The position numbers and the translations under genes are program-made. From positions 1-35,172 of the forward strand of contig CAMVIN010000009.1 in NCBI GenBank assembly GCA_947167565.1: a stretch of DNA of 35,172 nucleotides, given 5' to 3'. This DNA comes from an uncultured Clostridia bacterium (GTDB lineage: Bacteria; Bacillota; Clostridia; Lachnospirales; Lachnospiraceae). Shown here piece after piece: positions 8,921 through 17,430 of this stretch (position 1 is its first letter; each line of letters opens with the position of its first letter). The notes beneath the pieces are model-generated. The model was given only the letters and a program-made list of their open reading frames with translations. It was not told the DNA's origin and ran no database searches.

Positions 8921-9907
8921 GTGAGAAATAAATTGTTGACAGGTTTGCTATGCCTGAGTATGGTGTTCGGGCTCTGTGCCTGTGGAAGTACCAGTGAGAA
9001 GGTTGAGGAAACTACGACATCAAAAGAGAGTGCTGCATCGGTAGAGAATGGTTCGCTTTCGGCAGAGTCGGCAGTTGTGTCAGTGGGCAAGACAACGGTG
9101 TCCTATGATGAATATCGCGTATACAACTATTTGATGAAGAATCAGTACCGGGATATTTTTGATGACAGTGTGTGGGATTATGCAGGGAACGATATGGAAG
9201 ACAGCATTGGACAGGAAGCGGTTATGGATGTTGTTCGGCTGATTATACAAGTGAAGGTTATTTGTAAGGCGGCTGCCACACAGGGGGTTGAATTAGCTGC
9301 CGATGAAAAAGAAGAGGCAGACCACAGTGCGACAGAATATTGTGAGGGGATTTCAGATGAGGAAAAAACACAAAACGGTATTTCACAGAATGTGATGAGC
9401 CGGATTTTTGAAGAGAATAAACTGGCAGACAAAATGTATCGTGTTGTGACCGGAAAGGTAGATGTCAATGTGACAAAAGACCAGTCAAAAGCGGTTCGCC
9501 TGCAGTTGATTTATCTGAAGGCAGGAGCGGATGACAAAGAGGCTGTGAGAGCAAATGCGCAGGCTCTTTTAGAGCAGGCCAAAGCGTTACAGGGAAATTT
9601 TTATAATTTTGCAAGTGAGAACACACAGGCAGATGAGGTAGAGAGTCTTGTCGGGCAGATGGATAGCCGGGAGAATCTTGTGGCAAATACAATAGGATTA
9701 AAGCAGGGAACGTTGTCCGGTGTAATTGAAGAGAGTGATGGCTTTTATATTGCGTATTGTGTTGAGGCGGCAGGCAATTCACTTGCGAAAGAATACAAGA
9801 ATCAAGTGATTGAGGAACGTCAGACAAAGGCATTTCAAGAATCCTATGCTGAATGGGCGAAGAATTACAGTGTGCGCGTCAGCAAATCGCTTTTAGTAGG
9901 AGAATGA
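8921..9907 (+). CDS. SurA/PrsA-like lipoprotein (putative foldase)
   Basis: A 328-residue lipoprotein. From the GTG at 8921 it reads 'MRNKLLTGLLCLSMVF', a signal peptide, then lipobox 'LCAC' with the modified Cys at about residue 20. An acidic Ser/Glu linker follows, then a SurA N-terminal-like helical region ('VSVGKTTVSYDEYRVYNYL') and a parvulin-like segment (about 185-295: 'VRLQLIYLKA', 'FYNFASENTQ', 'GTLSGVIEESDGFYIAYC'). The parvulin core looks short and diverged, so isomerase activity is uncertain. GTG 8921 is preferred to the ATG at 8891 because AAGGAGG (8906-8912), overlapping the mfd stop, lies 8 bases upstream and the signal peptide starts there. It is probably co-transcribed with mfd and acts outside the membrane on secreted proteins. 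Confidence 0.78.
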   Translation: MRNKLLTGLLCLSMVFGLCACGSTSEKVEETTTSKESAASVENGSLSAESAVVSVGKTTVSYDEYRVYNYLMKNQYRDIFDDSVWDYAGNDMEDSIGQEAVMDVVRLIIQVKVICKAAATQGVELAADEKEEADHSATEYCEGISDEEKTQNGISQNVMSRIFEENKLADKMYRVVTGKVDVNVTKDQSKAVRLQLIYLKAGADDKEAVRANAQALLEQAKALQGNFYNFASENTQADEVESLVGQMDSRENLVANTIGLKQGTLSGVIEESDGFYIAYCVEAAGNSLAKEYKNQVIEERQTKAFQESYAEWAKNYSVRVSKSLLVGE

Positions 9908-9952
9908 TGGAACGAATAACAACTGCTTGGTTTTGTGGTTTGGAGGTTGTTT

Positions 9953-11443
9953 ATGAGAAACAGTGGAATTTTATTACCGGTCACCAGTCTTCCTTCCCGA
10001 TACGGGATTGGATGTTTTGATGAGTGCGCTTATGAATTTGTAGACCGGCTTGAGAAAGCGGGGCAGACCTGCTGGCAGATTTTACCGATGGGGCCTACGG
10101 GGTATGGGGATTCACCCTATCAGTCGTTTTCTTCTTTTGCGGGAAATCCGTACTTTATTTCACCGGCTGAGCTTGTAAAGAAGGGGTGGCTGACGGAGGC
10201 AGATTGTGATCAATCTGCGGAGGGGACGAGAGAAGATTACGTGCAGTATGATGTGATTTATAAAAATCGATTTGCACTTTTGCGTAAGGCGTTTGCGGCG
10301 AGCGGAATTGAGACGGATGCGTCCTATAATGACTTTGTTCTGGAAAATGGGGACTGGCTTCCTGACTATGCGCTTTTTATGGCGATAAAGGACAGTAAGG
10401 GGGGGCAGAGTTACCTTGAGTGGGAGGAGAGTATTCGTCTGCGTGAGCCGGAGGCTCTTGTGTCTTATAAGAATCGATTAATGGATGATGTGAATTTTTA
10501 TCAGTTTTTGCAATATGAATTCTCTTGTGAATGGAAGGCGCTCAAAGAGTATGCCAATGAAAAGGGGATTAAGATTATTGGGGACATCCCGATTTACGTG
10601 GCGCCGGACAGTGCAGACACCTGGGCGCATCCGGAACTCTTTCAGTTGAAGAAAAATGGTACGCCAATCGGTGTTGCGGGATGCCCGCCGGATGCCTTTT
10701 CGGAGACAGGGCAGCTTTGGGGGAATCCTCTCTATAACTGGGAGGCGCACCGAAAGAGCGATTATGCATGGTGGATTTCGCGAATTCGACAGTGCTTTTT
10801 GTGGTATGACATGGTTCGCATTGATCATTTTCGTGGATTTGACGAATATTATGCCATTCCTTATGGGGACAAGACAGCAGAGAATGGCAAGTGGGAAAAA
10901 GGACCGGGCATGGAACTTTTTGCTGCACTAAAAAATGAATTGGGTGAGTTGCCGATTATTGCGGAGGATCTTGGCTTTTTGACGGAGAGCGTACGCGAAT
11001 TGCTCCGGGATTCAGGATTTCCCGGTATGAAGGTTTTACAATTTGCATTTGACTCACGTGAGGACAGCGATTACCTTCCGTATCGCTATGACAAAAATTC
11101 CGTAGTTTATACAGGGACGCATGATAACACGACAACATTTAGCTGGTGGGATGAGCTGGAAGCAGAGGATAAATCAGTGGCACTCCGTTATATGAACAGT
11201 GGACGTTTCACCTCAAAGAAAAAATTGACATGGCAGCTCATCTGTCTTGCTATGGGGAGCGTGTCAGATTTGTGCGTGATTCCGTTACAGGATTATTTGT
11301 GTCTGACAAATAAAGCGAGGATGAATACTCCGTCTACCCTTGGATTTAACTGGCAGTGGCGGATGGAACGGGGGGCGCTTACGGACAAATTGTGCGAGAA
11401 GATTTATAAGATGACAAAGTTGTATGGACGATTGGGGAAATAA
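9953..11443 (+). CDS. malQ: 4-alpha-glucanotransferase (amylomaltase, GH77)
   Basis: MalQ transfers alpha-1,4-glucan chains between maltooligosaccharides in the cytoplasm, for maltose/starch or glycogen metabolism. The 496-residue product begins 'MRNSGILLPVTSLPSRYGIG', typical of GH77. Conserved regions include 'GDIPIYVAPDSADTW', 'VRIDHFRGFDEYY' with the nucleophile Asp at about 290, 'PIIAEDLGFLT' with the acid/base Glu at about 336, and 'YTGTHDNTTTFSWW' with the third Asp. ATG 9953 is preferred to GTG 9935 because GGAGG (9942-9946) is 6 bases upstream of it. No other glycogen or maltose genes adjoin it; it may be read with the unknown gene at 11490. Confidence 0.96.
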   Translation: MRNSGILLPVTSLPSRYGIGCFDECAYEFVDRLEKAGQTCWQILPMGPTGYGDSPYQSFSSFAGNPYFISPAELVKKGWLTEADCDQSAEGTREDYVQYDVIYKNRFALLRKAFAASGIETDASYNDFVLENGDWLPDYALFMAIKDSKGGQSYLEWEESIRLREPEALVSYKNRLMDDVNFYQFLQYEFSCEWKALKEYANEKGIKIIGDIPIYVAPDSADTWAHPELFQLKKNGTPIGVAGCPPDAFSETGQLWGNPLYNWEAHRKSDYAWWISRIRQCFLWYDMVRIDHFRGFDEYYAIPYGDKTAENGKWEKGPGMELFAALKNELGELPIIAEDLGFLTESVRELLRDSGFPGMKVLQFAFDSREDSDYLPYRYDKNSVVYTGTHDNTTTFSWWDELEAEDKSVALRYMNSGRFTSKKKLTWQLICLAMGSVSDLCVIPLQDYLCLTNKARMNTPSTLGFNWQWRMERGALTDKLCEKIYKMTKLYGRLGK

Positions 11444-11489
11444 TGCCGATATATAAAGTAGGAGAGTATCATGCAAGGAGGCGTTACAA

Positions 11490-12158
11490 ATGGAGAAAAG
11501 GTATTTAGTGGAATATAATTATATGCTGCTTGCAAATCAGCACATTTCATATAGGGGAAGACTTGTTGGGGGAGTGAGCGTGAGTGTGCGTTTTCACAAA
11601 TTAAATAAATCCGGTCAGGAAGTGTATTTGGAAATTCCGCCGATTACAAAGAAGGGCATGCTGCCGATTGATCCGGGGTTGAGTGATTTTCTTCGAGTGT
11701 CCGTGAGCAAAGAGGACGGAATTCTTTTGGTGCCGAATGTAGAAAAACTGTATAAGCACTATATGTCAACCGGGGAGAGAATCTGTTACCGGGTAGTCAA
11801 ATATTGGATTGAGTATGAGAATCCGGACAATGAAAATTATGCCTCGGATGCAGTCACAAAAGAGGAATTTGATTCTTTTGTTATGAATCACTTTGACCGG
11901 TTTGATATTTTTGATAATGATAAAGCTCAGTGTGTTGCCTACGATATTACCTACATAAAGGATCCTTATGTTAAGGAGCGGTATTTTGTTGGCTGGGATA
12001 TCAAAGGAAATCCTGCGATTGTTAATGATGCAAAAGAGTTGAGTAAATTTTACAGCAATGCGCGTTCGCGAGCGGATGCTGAGAAGCGATTGTCGGAATT
12101 GAGGATACAGATGAAGCAGTATCGGACAGCAACTTCAAATTTAAAAAATAAGCGATAA
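11490..12158 (+). CDS. Hypothetical protein, 222 residues
   Basis: I do not recognise this family. The protein is soluble in appearance, with no signal peptide or membrane segment, and alternates beta-type segments ('GRLVGGVSVSVRFHKL', 'KERYFVGWDIKGN') with acidic loops. The C-terminus is a basic helix ('RSRADAEKRLSELRIQ') that may form a short coiled coil. The gene has a strong AAGGAGG (11475-11481) 8 bases before ATG 11490, starts 46 bases after malQ, and is followed at once by a strong terminator, so it is likely the last gene of the malQ transcript. It is a real gene on start signal, length and terminator placement; the function is unknown. Confidence 0.8.
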   Translation: MEKRYLVEYNYMLLANQHISYRGRLVGGVSVSVRFHKLNKSGQEVYLEIPPITKKGMLPIDPGLSDFLRVSVSKEDGILLVPNVEKLYKHYMSTGERICYRVVKYWIEYENPDNENYASDAVTKEEFDSFVMNHFDRFDIFDNDKAQCVAYDITYIKDPYVKERYFVGWDIKGNPAIVNDAKELSKFYSNARSRADAEKRLSELRIQMKQYRTATSNLKNKR

Positions 12159-12196
12159 AAAGAGCTGTAGGCGTTTTGCCTGCAGCTCTTTCTTTT
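12159..12196. terminator. Bidirectional intrinsic terminator between gene 11490 and the chemotaxis receptor
   Basis: A 14-bp stem pairs 12159-12172 (AAAGAGCTGTAGGC) with 12178-12191 (GCCTGCAGCTCTTT), with one G-T wobble, around a 5-base loop. T-rich sequence follows on the plus strand. The leading A-run gives a U-tract on the other strand, so it can serve both converging transcripts. Confidence 0.9.
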
Positions 12197-12226
12197 AAAT
12201 CTCGTTTTAGGTCACACTTTATAAGA

Positions 12227-14245
12227 TTATTCCAGCGTGTAATTTTGAAGATCTGAATTAATCGCATCGGAGTATTGATTCAGGTTTTCTGAAATATTGG
12301 AAATGCTATCCGTCTCGGCGGATATTTTGTTGCTCTCGGTCACAATCATGTTACTGAGATTTAATATTTCATTGATGGTTGATGCCTGTTCCTGTGTCGT
12401 GGCTGCATTATCGGAAGCGACATCATTGATTTTTCCAATGCCGTTAGCGATTTCTACAATGCCGTCGGTTGCCTTTTTGACATCGGAACAGATGGAATCA
12501 AAAGATTTGTTGGCACTCTCTACGCCGGACATACATGCTTCCATATCGGTAATACAGATATCAGCTTTGCGGTTGATATCTTCGATGTTTTTTGTGATAC
12601 TGCCAATCAGCATGCGAATTGTCTCGGTGGCTTCCGATGACTGGCCTGCCAGCGTTCCTACTTCCGATGCAACTACGGCAAATCCCTTCCCCATTTCACC
12701 GGCTCTTGCTGCCTCGATGGAGGCATTGAGTGACAACAGATTTGTCTGCTCGGAAATAGCGTTAATAGCTTCGGTAATACCAGTGATTTCTTCGACAGTC
12801 TTTCCTGTGGCATGAATGATTTCAGTGAGGTCACGGATCGTATCGTTCAGGGTGGAAACATTCTTTGTCATATTCTGCATTTCCGATTTTCCTGTTGTGG
12901 AGGAGTCCATGGTCTCGGCGCACAAATCTTTGACGTCTTCCGCGTTCTGCGACAACTGGTTAGCGGTTGAGGCGAGATCAGTGGCGGCCCGGGCAATCTC
13001 ATCAATCGAGTCATTCATGGCACGAAGGATATTGTTGAGATTCTCTATAGAATCCCCCTGTGACTGGTTAGAAGAGGAAAGCGTGTGAGATATATCAAAG
13101 CACTCTCCCGCACTATTGTTCATATCATTTGAAATATGCGACAATTTCAATAACATATTTCGCATGTTGGAAATATAATCATTAAGATTTTCGCTGAGCG
13201 TAGTAATCTCATTATTTCCTTCCGGAACAAGAGCGACAGTAAAATCTCCCTTGCTAATATCGGTAAGTCTGTCGGATACAGTAGTTACCGGATTGATGAA
13301 TTTGGAAATAATCAGGTAAAGTGCCACGGCGAGCAGTATAAGTGAGACAAGAGCGATGATAAAAATCGTGGTTACTGTCTTCATAATACTGTTACTTACA
13401 AAGGAATATGGAACAGCAGATGCCACAATCCAAGAAGTTCCCTCGATATCTGTCGCCGAATACATCATTCTTCCTTTGGAAGTTTTAGCAATCTGCACTT
13501 TATCAGCGGTGATGGAATTTTCTGTATTCAGAGAATCCAGTACACTGTTTAGTCCCTGCATAACGGGATCTTTGCATTCTTCGGTTGTTTGACCGGCTAA
13601 GTCTGCTACACTGCTCACAAGAATATCTTTTGTGTCTTTGTTAATGATATAAAATGTAGTATCCTTAGAACTGGACTGGAACTGGCTCATTTTTTCTGCT
13701 ACTTTATCAAAGTTGATATCACTGCTCAGAACAACTTTATCCCTCAGCATGATAGAACAAGCAAGACAGGTTTTACCTGTAGAAGCGTCAAGATACGGTT
13801 CTGATGTGTAAATCTCACCATTTTTCTCCAGTGCTCCTATGTACCATGCTCTGTCCGTAAAGACAAAGGTGTCATCCGGAACCCAGCCGGAGCCGTCCAG
13901 AAACTTAGAGGTGTCACCGTATGCAATATAGATATCCTGAGAATCAGGATCCGACTCAGTGAGCTTTAAGAGCATAGAGAGAGCATCGTTGTAAGATAAT
14001 TCCGGCGTACTCTTCCAGACATCAGCAGTCTGCTTTACTCTGCCCTCAACGCTGCTCCACCAGTTGTATACCTCGTTGGAATAGGATACAGATTCTTTCC
14101 CCAGAACAGACTTTGTAAGTTCAAGTATTTTGTCGGACTGCATTTTGATACTTACAATGGTAATGATGGCAAGAATGACTGCGACAAATATAACGATTTC
14201 TGTCAGAAGAAGTTTTTTTAATGATTTTCTCTTTTTGTTAGCCAT
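12227..14245 (-). CDS. Methyl-accepting chemotaxis protein with periplasmic-type Cache domain
   Basis: A membrane chemoreceptor of 672 residues. Order: basic N-terminus '[16 protein letters not shown]', first transmembrane helix (about 14-35), an extracellular dCache-like sensor domain (about 40-275; '[20 protein letters not shown]' is typical), second transmembrane helix ('[19 protein letters not shown]'), a HAMP domain, and a long cytoplasmic coiled coil with the signalling hairpin '[20 protein letters not shown]' followed by '[13 protein letters not shown]'. The ligand is not predictable. No CheR pentapeptide is seen at the C-terminus. I chose the start at 14245 rather than 14263, since GAGAGG lies just upstream of it and the basic n-region begins there. 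No other chemotaxis genes are nearby, so this is an orphan receptor. Confidence 0.95.
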   Translation of the reverse strand: MANKKRKSLKKLLLTEIVIFVAVILAIITIVSIKMQSDKILELTKSVLGKESVSYSNEVYNWWSSVEGRVKQTADVWKSTPELSYNDALSMLLKLTESDPDSQDIYIAYGDTSKFLDGSGWVPDDTFVFTDRAWYIGALEKNGEIYTSEPYLDASTGKTCLACSIMLRDKVVLSSDINFDKVAEKMSQFQSSSKDTTFYIINKDTKDILVSSVADLAGQTTEECKDPVMQGLNSVLDSLNTENSITADKVQIAKTSKGRMMYSATDIEGTSWIVASAVPYSFVSNSIMKTVTTIFIIALVSLILLAVALYLIISKFINPVTTVSDRLTDISKGDFTVALVPEGNNEITTLSENLNDYISNMRNMLLKLSHISNDMNNSAGECFDISHTLSSSNQSQGDSIENLNNILRAMNDSIDEIARAATDLASTANQLSQNAEDVKDLCAETMDSSTTGKSEMQNMTKNVSTLNDTIRDLTEIIHATGKTVEEITGITEAINAISEQTNLLSLNASIEAARAGEMGKGFAVVASEVGTLAGQSSEATETIRMLIGSITKNIEDINRKADICITDMEACMSGVESANKSFDSICSDVKKATDGIVEIANGIGKINDVASDNAATTQEQASTINEILNLSNMIVTESNKISAETDSISNISENLNQYSDAINSDLQNYTLE

Positions 14246-14277
14246 AGGATACCTCTCTTTCACATTGATGTACCTTA

Positions 14278-14306
14278 ATTTTACAACTTTCCGAATTATC
14301 TGTCAA
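14278..14306 (-). promoter_or_regulatory. Sigma-A type promoter of the chemotaxis receptor
   Basis: On the minus strand, -35 TTGACA (14306-14301) is 17 bases from -10 TAAAAT (14283-14278). It points at the receptor start at 14245. Confidence 0.8.
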
Positions 14307-14318
14307 TAAAGACAGGCG

Positions 14319-14345
14319 TTGACTAATTACTTATTTCAGTATAAT
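14319..14345 (+). promoter_or_regulatory. Promoter of mntP
   Basis: TTGACT (14319-14324) is followed after 15 bases by TATAAT (14340-14345), about 60 bases upstream of the mntP ATG. The -35 is only 12 bases from the divergent receptor -35, so the two promoters are back to back. Confidence 0.7.
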
Positions 14346-14406
14346 ATTATGAAAGAAAAGGGATAAAAAGAGGTGCTGTTTTTGAAGATTGTGATCAGGA
14401 GGATTT

Positions 14407-14970
14407 ATGGGTTTTTTAGAAGTGGTAATTCTGGGAATCGGTCTTGCTATGGATGCTTTTGCTGTGTCTATCTGCAAGGGGCTTTCTATGAATAAGGTTA
14501 AGTGGAAAAATGTACTGATTATTGCTCTGTATTTTGGGGCGTTTCAGGCGTTCATGCCGATGCTTGGATACTTTTTGGGAACCTCATTCAGTAGTTTTGT
14601 GAAGGCAATTGACCACTGGATTGCATTTTGCCTGCTCACGATTATTGGCGGAAATATGATCCGGGAGTGGAAAGACAGGGATGACGACAAAAAAACAGAT
14701 GAAGTGGGATTTCGAACGATGCTTCCGCTGGCGGTAGCTACCAGCATTGACGCACTGGCAGTGGGGATTACGCTGGCGTTCCTGGGAGAAAATGTTTTTT
14801 GGGATGGAGCAATCATTGGGGGTGTGACGTTCTTTATTTCGGGCATGGGGGTTCTGCTCGGAAAAAAATTTGGTGATCGTTTTCAAAATACAGCGAAATT
14901 GTTGGGGGGGATTGTTCTGATTCTGATTGGTGTGAAAATCTTACTGGAACATCTGGGTATCTGGAAATAG
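14407..14970 (+). CDS. mntP: Putative manganese efflux pump MntP
   Basis: A 187-residue inner-membrane protein of the MntP family (formerly DUF204), which exports Mn2+. It has about six hydrophobic helices in two related halves, each with the family's acidic motif: 'GLAMDAFAVS' with Asp16 and 'ATSIDALAVGITLAF' with Asp115. Between the halves is a charged loop 'REWKDRDDDKKTDE'. The length is standard. ATG 14407 follows AGGAGG. The leader is only about 55-60 bases, too short for the yybP-ykoY Mn riboswitch that often controls this family. It ends 2 bases from the convergent tmcAL stop, and no terminator hairpin was seen between them. Confidence 0.94.
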   Translation: MGFLEVVILGIGLAMDAFAVSICKGLSMNKVKWKNVLIIALYFGAFQAFMPMLGYFLGTSFSSFVKAIDHWIAFCLLTIIGGNMIREWKDRDDDKKTDEVGFRTMLPLAVATSIDALAVGITLAFLGENVFWDGAIIGGVTFFISGMGVLLGKKFGDRFQNTAKLLGGIVLILIGVKILLEHLGIWK

Positions 14971-14972
14971 TT

Positions 14973-16154
14973 TCATTCTACTATAAGTAAGGAGTGTTGG
15001 TATTCGTTCAGTCGATGCTCGCTATATTTCCGGCACCACACCTGACGGTACAAATCTGCGGCAAAAATGTCCTGTGAGAGCAGTGCATTTTCTTCTCTGC
15101 CGAGTTTTTTTGAGTCGGTGGCCAGACGTGATAAAATGGTAAAGCCTTCTTTTGCAGAATGTGACAGAAGAGAAGATGTGCCTTTTTTCATGCCGAGAAG
15201 TCTGAGGTATGGCATGGAATTTTCACTGGTGAAGGTGCCGTCGCAGTCTCTGGTGATTCCCAGCATGCACTGCAGAATTCCGCGACGGATTCGCCCTTCG
15301 GTAAATGCTCTGGTCCGGCAGTCTTCTATATATTCTGTCGCAGTGGTAAAATCATTAAGCCGGCTGTTCATCCGGTTTGCCAGTTTTTCCGGGATATCTT
15401 TATATTTTTTCAAATCTTTCGAGGATAAGAGAGCATAGCCAATCACAGAGGAAAAATCATCAAGACACAGGTGAGGAATGCTGCTTGTCATGATTTCTTT
15501 TCGAAGTGCAGTCGCTGAGGGAAATACGGAATGTTTGCTTTCCGTGGCATGATACGCCATTCCTTCTCGCTGAATTGTGTGAGGGATAAGTGTGGAGCAG
15601 GTCTTCTTCAGGGCAAGACAGTACTCAATGCCGAGAATGTTGTTCGGCTCGTGCAGAAGAGCTGACAGATTTTCTTTCTCCCCATTGTCCGCAGAAAAAT
15701 CCCATGTGTCCTCCAGTGCTTTCGCCCTCGCATGTGGGTAGGAAAGACCGGCGGATAGATATTTTGTGAGAGCCGTATGGAATGAATCGCTTTCCTTATA
15801 TAATTCTCCGGCAACTCTTTGAAGGGCAGACAGATTCCCGCACTCACTGCCAAAGCAGAGGTCGGTCACAAACCCGAGAGCATTTAGAGCCATCACGCCG
15901 CCCAGCGCAAAATCTCCGGCACTGGAAATGCCAAAGCGAACAGGAAGTTCAAAGACCAAATCCGCACCGCCGTCTAAAACAGCTCGGGCGCGGGTGTATT
16001 TGTCAAAAATAGCGGGTTCTCCGCGCTGTACAAAATCGCCGTTTAGGATAACGACGGCATAAGTTGCGCCCGTGATTTCTTTTGCTCTCTGAATCAGATA
16101 GGCGTGCCCCTCGTGAAAGGGATTGCACTCCGCGATAATTCCCACTACTCGCAT
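14973..16154 (-). CDS. tmcAL: tRNA(Met) cytidine acetate ligase TmcAL
   Basis: TmcAL (YlbM in Bacillus) uses ATP and acetate to form N4-acetylcytidine at the wobble base of elongator tRNA-Met. The 393-residue protein opens 'MRVVGIIAECNPFHEGHAYL', with the HxGH nucleotidyltransferase motif (His14-His17), then 'ILNGDFVQRGEPAIFDKYTR' and 'GADLVFELPVRF', all diagnostic of the family, and the C-terminal helical domain is complete. The start follows GAGGT on the minus strand. A -10 TATAAT lies upstream at 16205-16200. It overlaps nothing and converges on mntP. Confidence 0.95.
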   Translation of the reverse strand: MRVVGIIAECNPFHEGHAYLIQRAKEITGATYAVVILNGDFVQRGEPAIFDKYTRARAVLDGGADLVFELPVRFGISSAGDFALGGVMALNALGFVTDLCFGSECGNLSALQRVAGELYKESDSFHTALTKYLSAGLSYPHARAKALEDTWDFSADNGEKENLSALLHEPNNILGIEYCLALKKTCSTLIPHTIQREGMAYHATESKHSVFPSATALRKEIMTSSIPHLCLDDFSSVIGYALLSSKDLKKYKDIPEKLANRMNSRLNDFTTATEYIEDCRTRAFTEGRIRRGILQCMLGITRDCDGTFTSENSMPYLRLLGMKKGTSSLLSHSAKEGFTILSRLATDSKKLGREENALLSQDIFAADLYRQVWCRKYSEHRLNEYQHSLLIVE

Positions 16155-16199
16155 AGATACCTCATTTCTAAGTCAATAACAGTTACCAGTTTTGTTGTT

Positions 16200-16229
16200 A
16201 TTATAATGTAAGAAAAGGGAGAGCGCAAG
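16200..16229 (-). promoter_or_regulatory. Possible promoter of tmcAL
   Basis: On the minus strand TATAAT (16205-16200) has a weak -35 CTTGCG 18 bases upstream (about 16229-16224). The -10 is a perfect match but the -35 is poor. Confidence 0.5.
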
Positions 16230-16260
16230 TTTTTGAAAAAAATAAAAAAATAAAACTTAA

Positions 16261-16288
16261 TTGACTCCTCGTTCGTCTTATACATAAT
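16261..16288 (+). promoter_or_regulatory. Possible promoter of the accessory patch
   Basis: TTGACT (16261-16266), a 16-base spacer and CATAAT (16283-16288) precede the first gene of the patch, leaving a leader of about 100 bases. The sequence from 16155 to 16399 is otherwise A/T-rich with no gene. Confidence 0.5.
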
Positions 16289-16360
16289 AGTTTTTTTATT
16301 GTAATTATTTGGGAAGTGTGTTAGGATGAAGATGTATAGTCAGGATAATCAACCGATCGA

Positions 16361-16481
16361 TATGAAATAGAAATACCGACAAGAAAGAAGTGGTTTTCCG
16401 TGAAAAAGAAAAAGTTACTGATTGTAATTGGTATCGTATTTTTGATTGTATGTGCTGGATTAGGAGCAGTCTTATTGTATT
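16361..16481 (+). repeat. Leader/anchor repeat, copy 1
   Basis: This segment covers the last 39 leader bases and the membrane-anchor codons of the gene at 16400. It recurs at 19786-19900 in front of the propeller-like gene. By my count there are 7 mismatches and one 6-base indel. After base 16481 the two sequences are unrelated. Confidence 0.9.
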
Positions 16482-16900
16482 TTAAGCCTCAGGTGACACA
16501 TGGCGAGTTTTCCTTTACACTGAATTATGAAATTAACGGTGAGGAGAAAGTGTTAGAGGATACAATTATATGTGATTATGATGGAATTGACATAGATGAG
16601 GGAAGGGGAATATTTCGCAAATGGAAAGCGGCTTTAGGAAAAGGCGGCAGCCAAATAGTACTATGGAAGGACGAGGATGATAATGGAGTAAAACAAGAGA
16701 TCTATTATAACTATGCGCCTCCGGGATATTATATGGGGGATCCGGAGTATAGTGAGAGAAATAAATATAATGCCTCAGATGTTGTTTTGAAAAAGACTTA
16801 TCCTGATTCGACAGAAGAATTGTTTGTTGATGAAGAAGAGCTTCTTGATGAATATCATATAAAAATAATTAGTTGGGACTGTGAACAGCCGATAAAATAA
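16400..16900 (+). CDS. Hypothetical membrane-anchored protein, first gene of accessory patch
   Basis: A 166-residue protein of no family I recognise. It begins with a basic n-region and one hydrophobic helix (about residues 6-27, 'IVIGIVFLIVCAGLGAVLLY'), probably a signal anchor placing the acidic, tyrosine-rich body outside the membrane. The anchor is nearly identical to that of the protein at 19825, but the body is unrelated, so the gene looks like a chimera. GTG 16400 fits where the anchor begins; the ribosome site (AGAAAG) is weak. The next gene starts 17 bases after its stop. Function is unknown; a membrane-exposed immunity role is possible from context only. Confidence 0.72.
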   Translation: MKKKKLLIVIGIVFLIVCAGLGAVLLYFKPQVTHGEFSFTLNYEINGEEKVLEDTIICDYDGIDIDEGRGIFRKWKAALGKGGSQIVLWKDEDDNGVKQEIYYNYAPPGYYMGDPEYSERNKYNASDVVLKKTYPDSTEELFVDEEELLDEYHIKIISWDCEQPIK

Positions 16901-16917
16901 GGGAGTGTGTGTTTGCA

Positions 16918-17322
16918 ATGAATTACGATATAGAGAAAAAATTTGCGGGAAATTTTATACAAAAAAGGTGGCAGGATAGGCTTATTTATGAACTTTCCAA
17001 AGAGAAAAAAAGAAAGACGGCTCTAAGTAGATTTTGTCATAATGCTGAAAATTATATTAAGAAAGATACTATAATATATAAAGGGTGTAATTTAGATGAT
17101 ATTTTTAATATAATAGCAGTTAAAACAGGGGAAGGGTGCTACATTATATCGTGGGATAAAGATGATGGATTATGTGTGAATCTCAGACAAGCCCTCGATA
17201 AAATTGACAATGCGGGCTTGTCAATGATTTTAATTTTTTCAGATTATTCAATTATTATTACTGAGCGGGAACATGGAGATACACTGAAATACTTACTTAA
17301 AAGGAAGGGAAAAGAGATGTAA
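16918..17322 (+). CDS. Hypothetical small protein, 134 residues
   Basis: I do not recognise the family. No signal or membrane segment is visible; the protein is basic at the N-terminus ('MNYDIEKKFAGNFIQKRWQD') and mixed alpha/beta after that, with a strand-like 'CYIISWDKDDGLCVNL' and 'MILIFSDYSIIITEREHG'. Size and composition resemble small cytoplasmic immunity proteins, but that is inference. Start choice is uncertain: GGGAG (16901-16905) is 12 bases before ATG 16918 and only 3 before the in-frame GTG 16909. The last codons (ATG TAA, 17317-17322) coincide with the start of a degraded copy of the propeller-like gene, so the stop codon may have been supplied by that junction. Confidence 0.7.
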   Translation: MNYDIEKKFAGNFIQKRWQDRLIYELSKEKKRKTALSRFCHNAENYIKKDTIIYKGCNLDDIFNIIAVKTGEGCYIISWDKDDGLCVNLRQALDKIDNAGLSMILIFSDYSIIITEREHGDTLKYLLKRKGKEM

Positions 17323-17400
17323 TCTTGATGGCAGCAATGATAAAAGACTATGAGGCGCTGGCTTGGAGAGGAATGTATCAGGTTTGAATGAAAAGAAGAG
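17317..17400 (+). pseudogene. Remnant of the propeller-like gene: three joined fragments
   Basis: The stretch matches three separated pieces of the gene at 19825: 17317-17345 resembles 20181-20209 (one difference), 17346-17362 resembles 20464-20480, and 17363-17397 resembles 20639-20673, including that gene's stop codon. About 250 and 160 bases are missing at the two joints. It encodes nothing in frame. It is the decayed 3' end of a former paralogue, left between two small genes. Confidence 0.8.
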
Positions 17401-17430
17401 AAAGAATGTGAATAAAGGAAAGGAGTTATT

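Noticed and set aside
14346-14406. A yybP-ykoY manganese riboswitch before mntP
   Set aside because: Only about 60 bases lie between the -10 box and the start codon, too few for that structure, and no conserved stem motif is visible.
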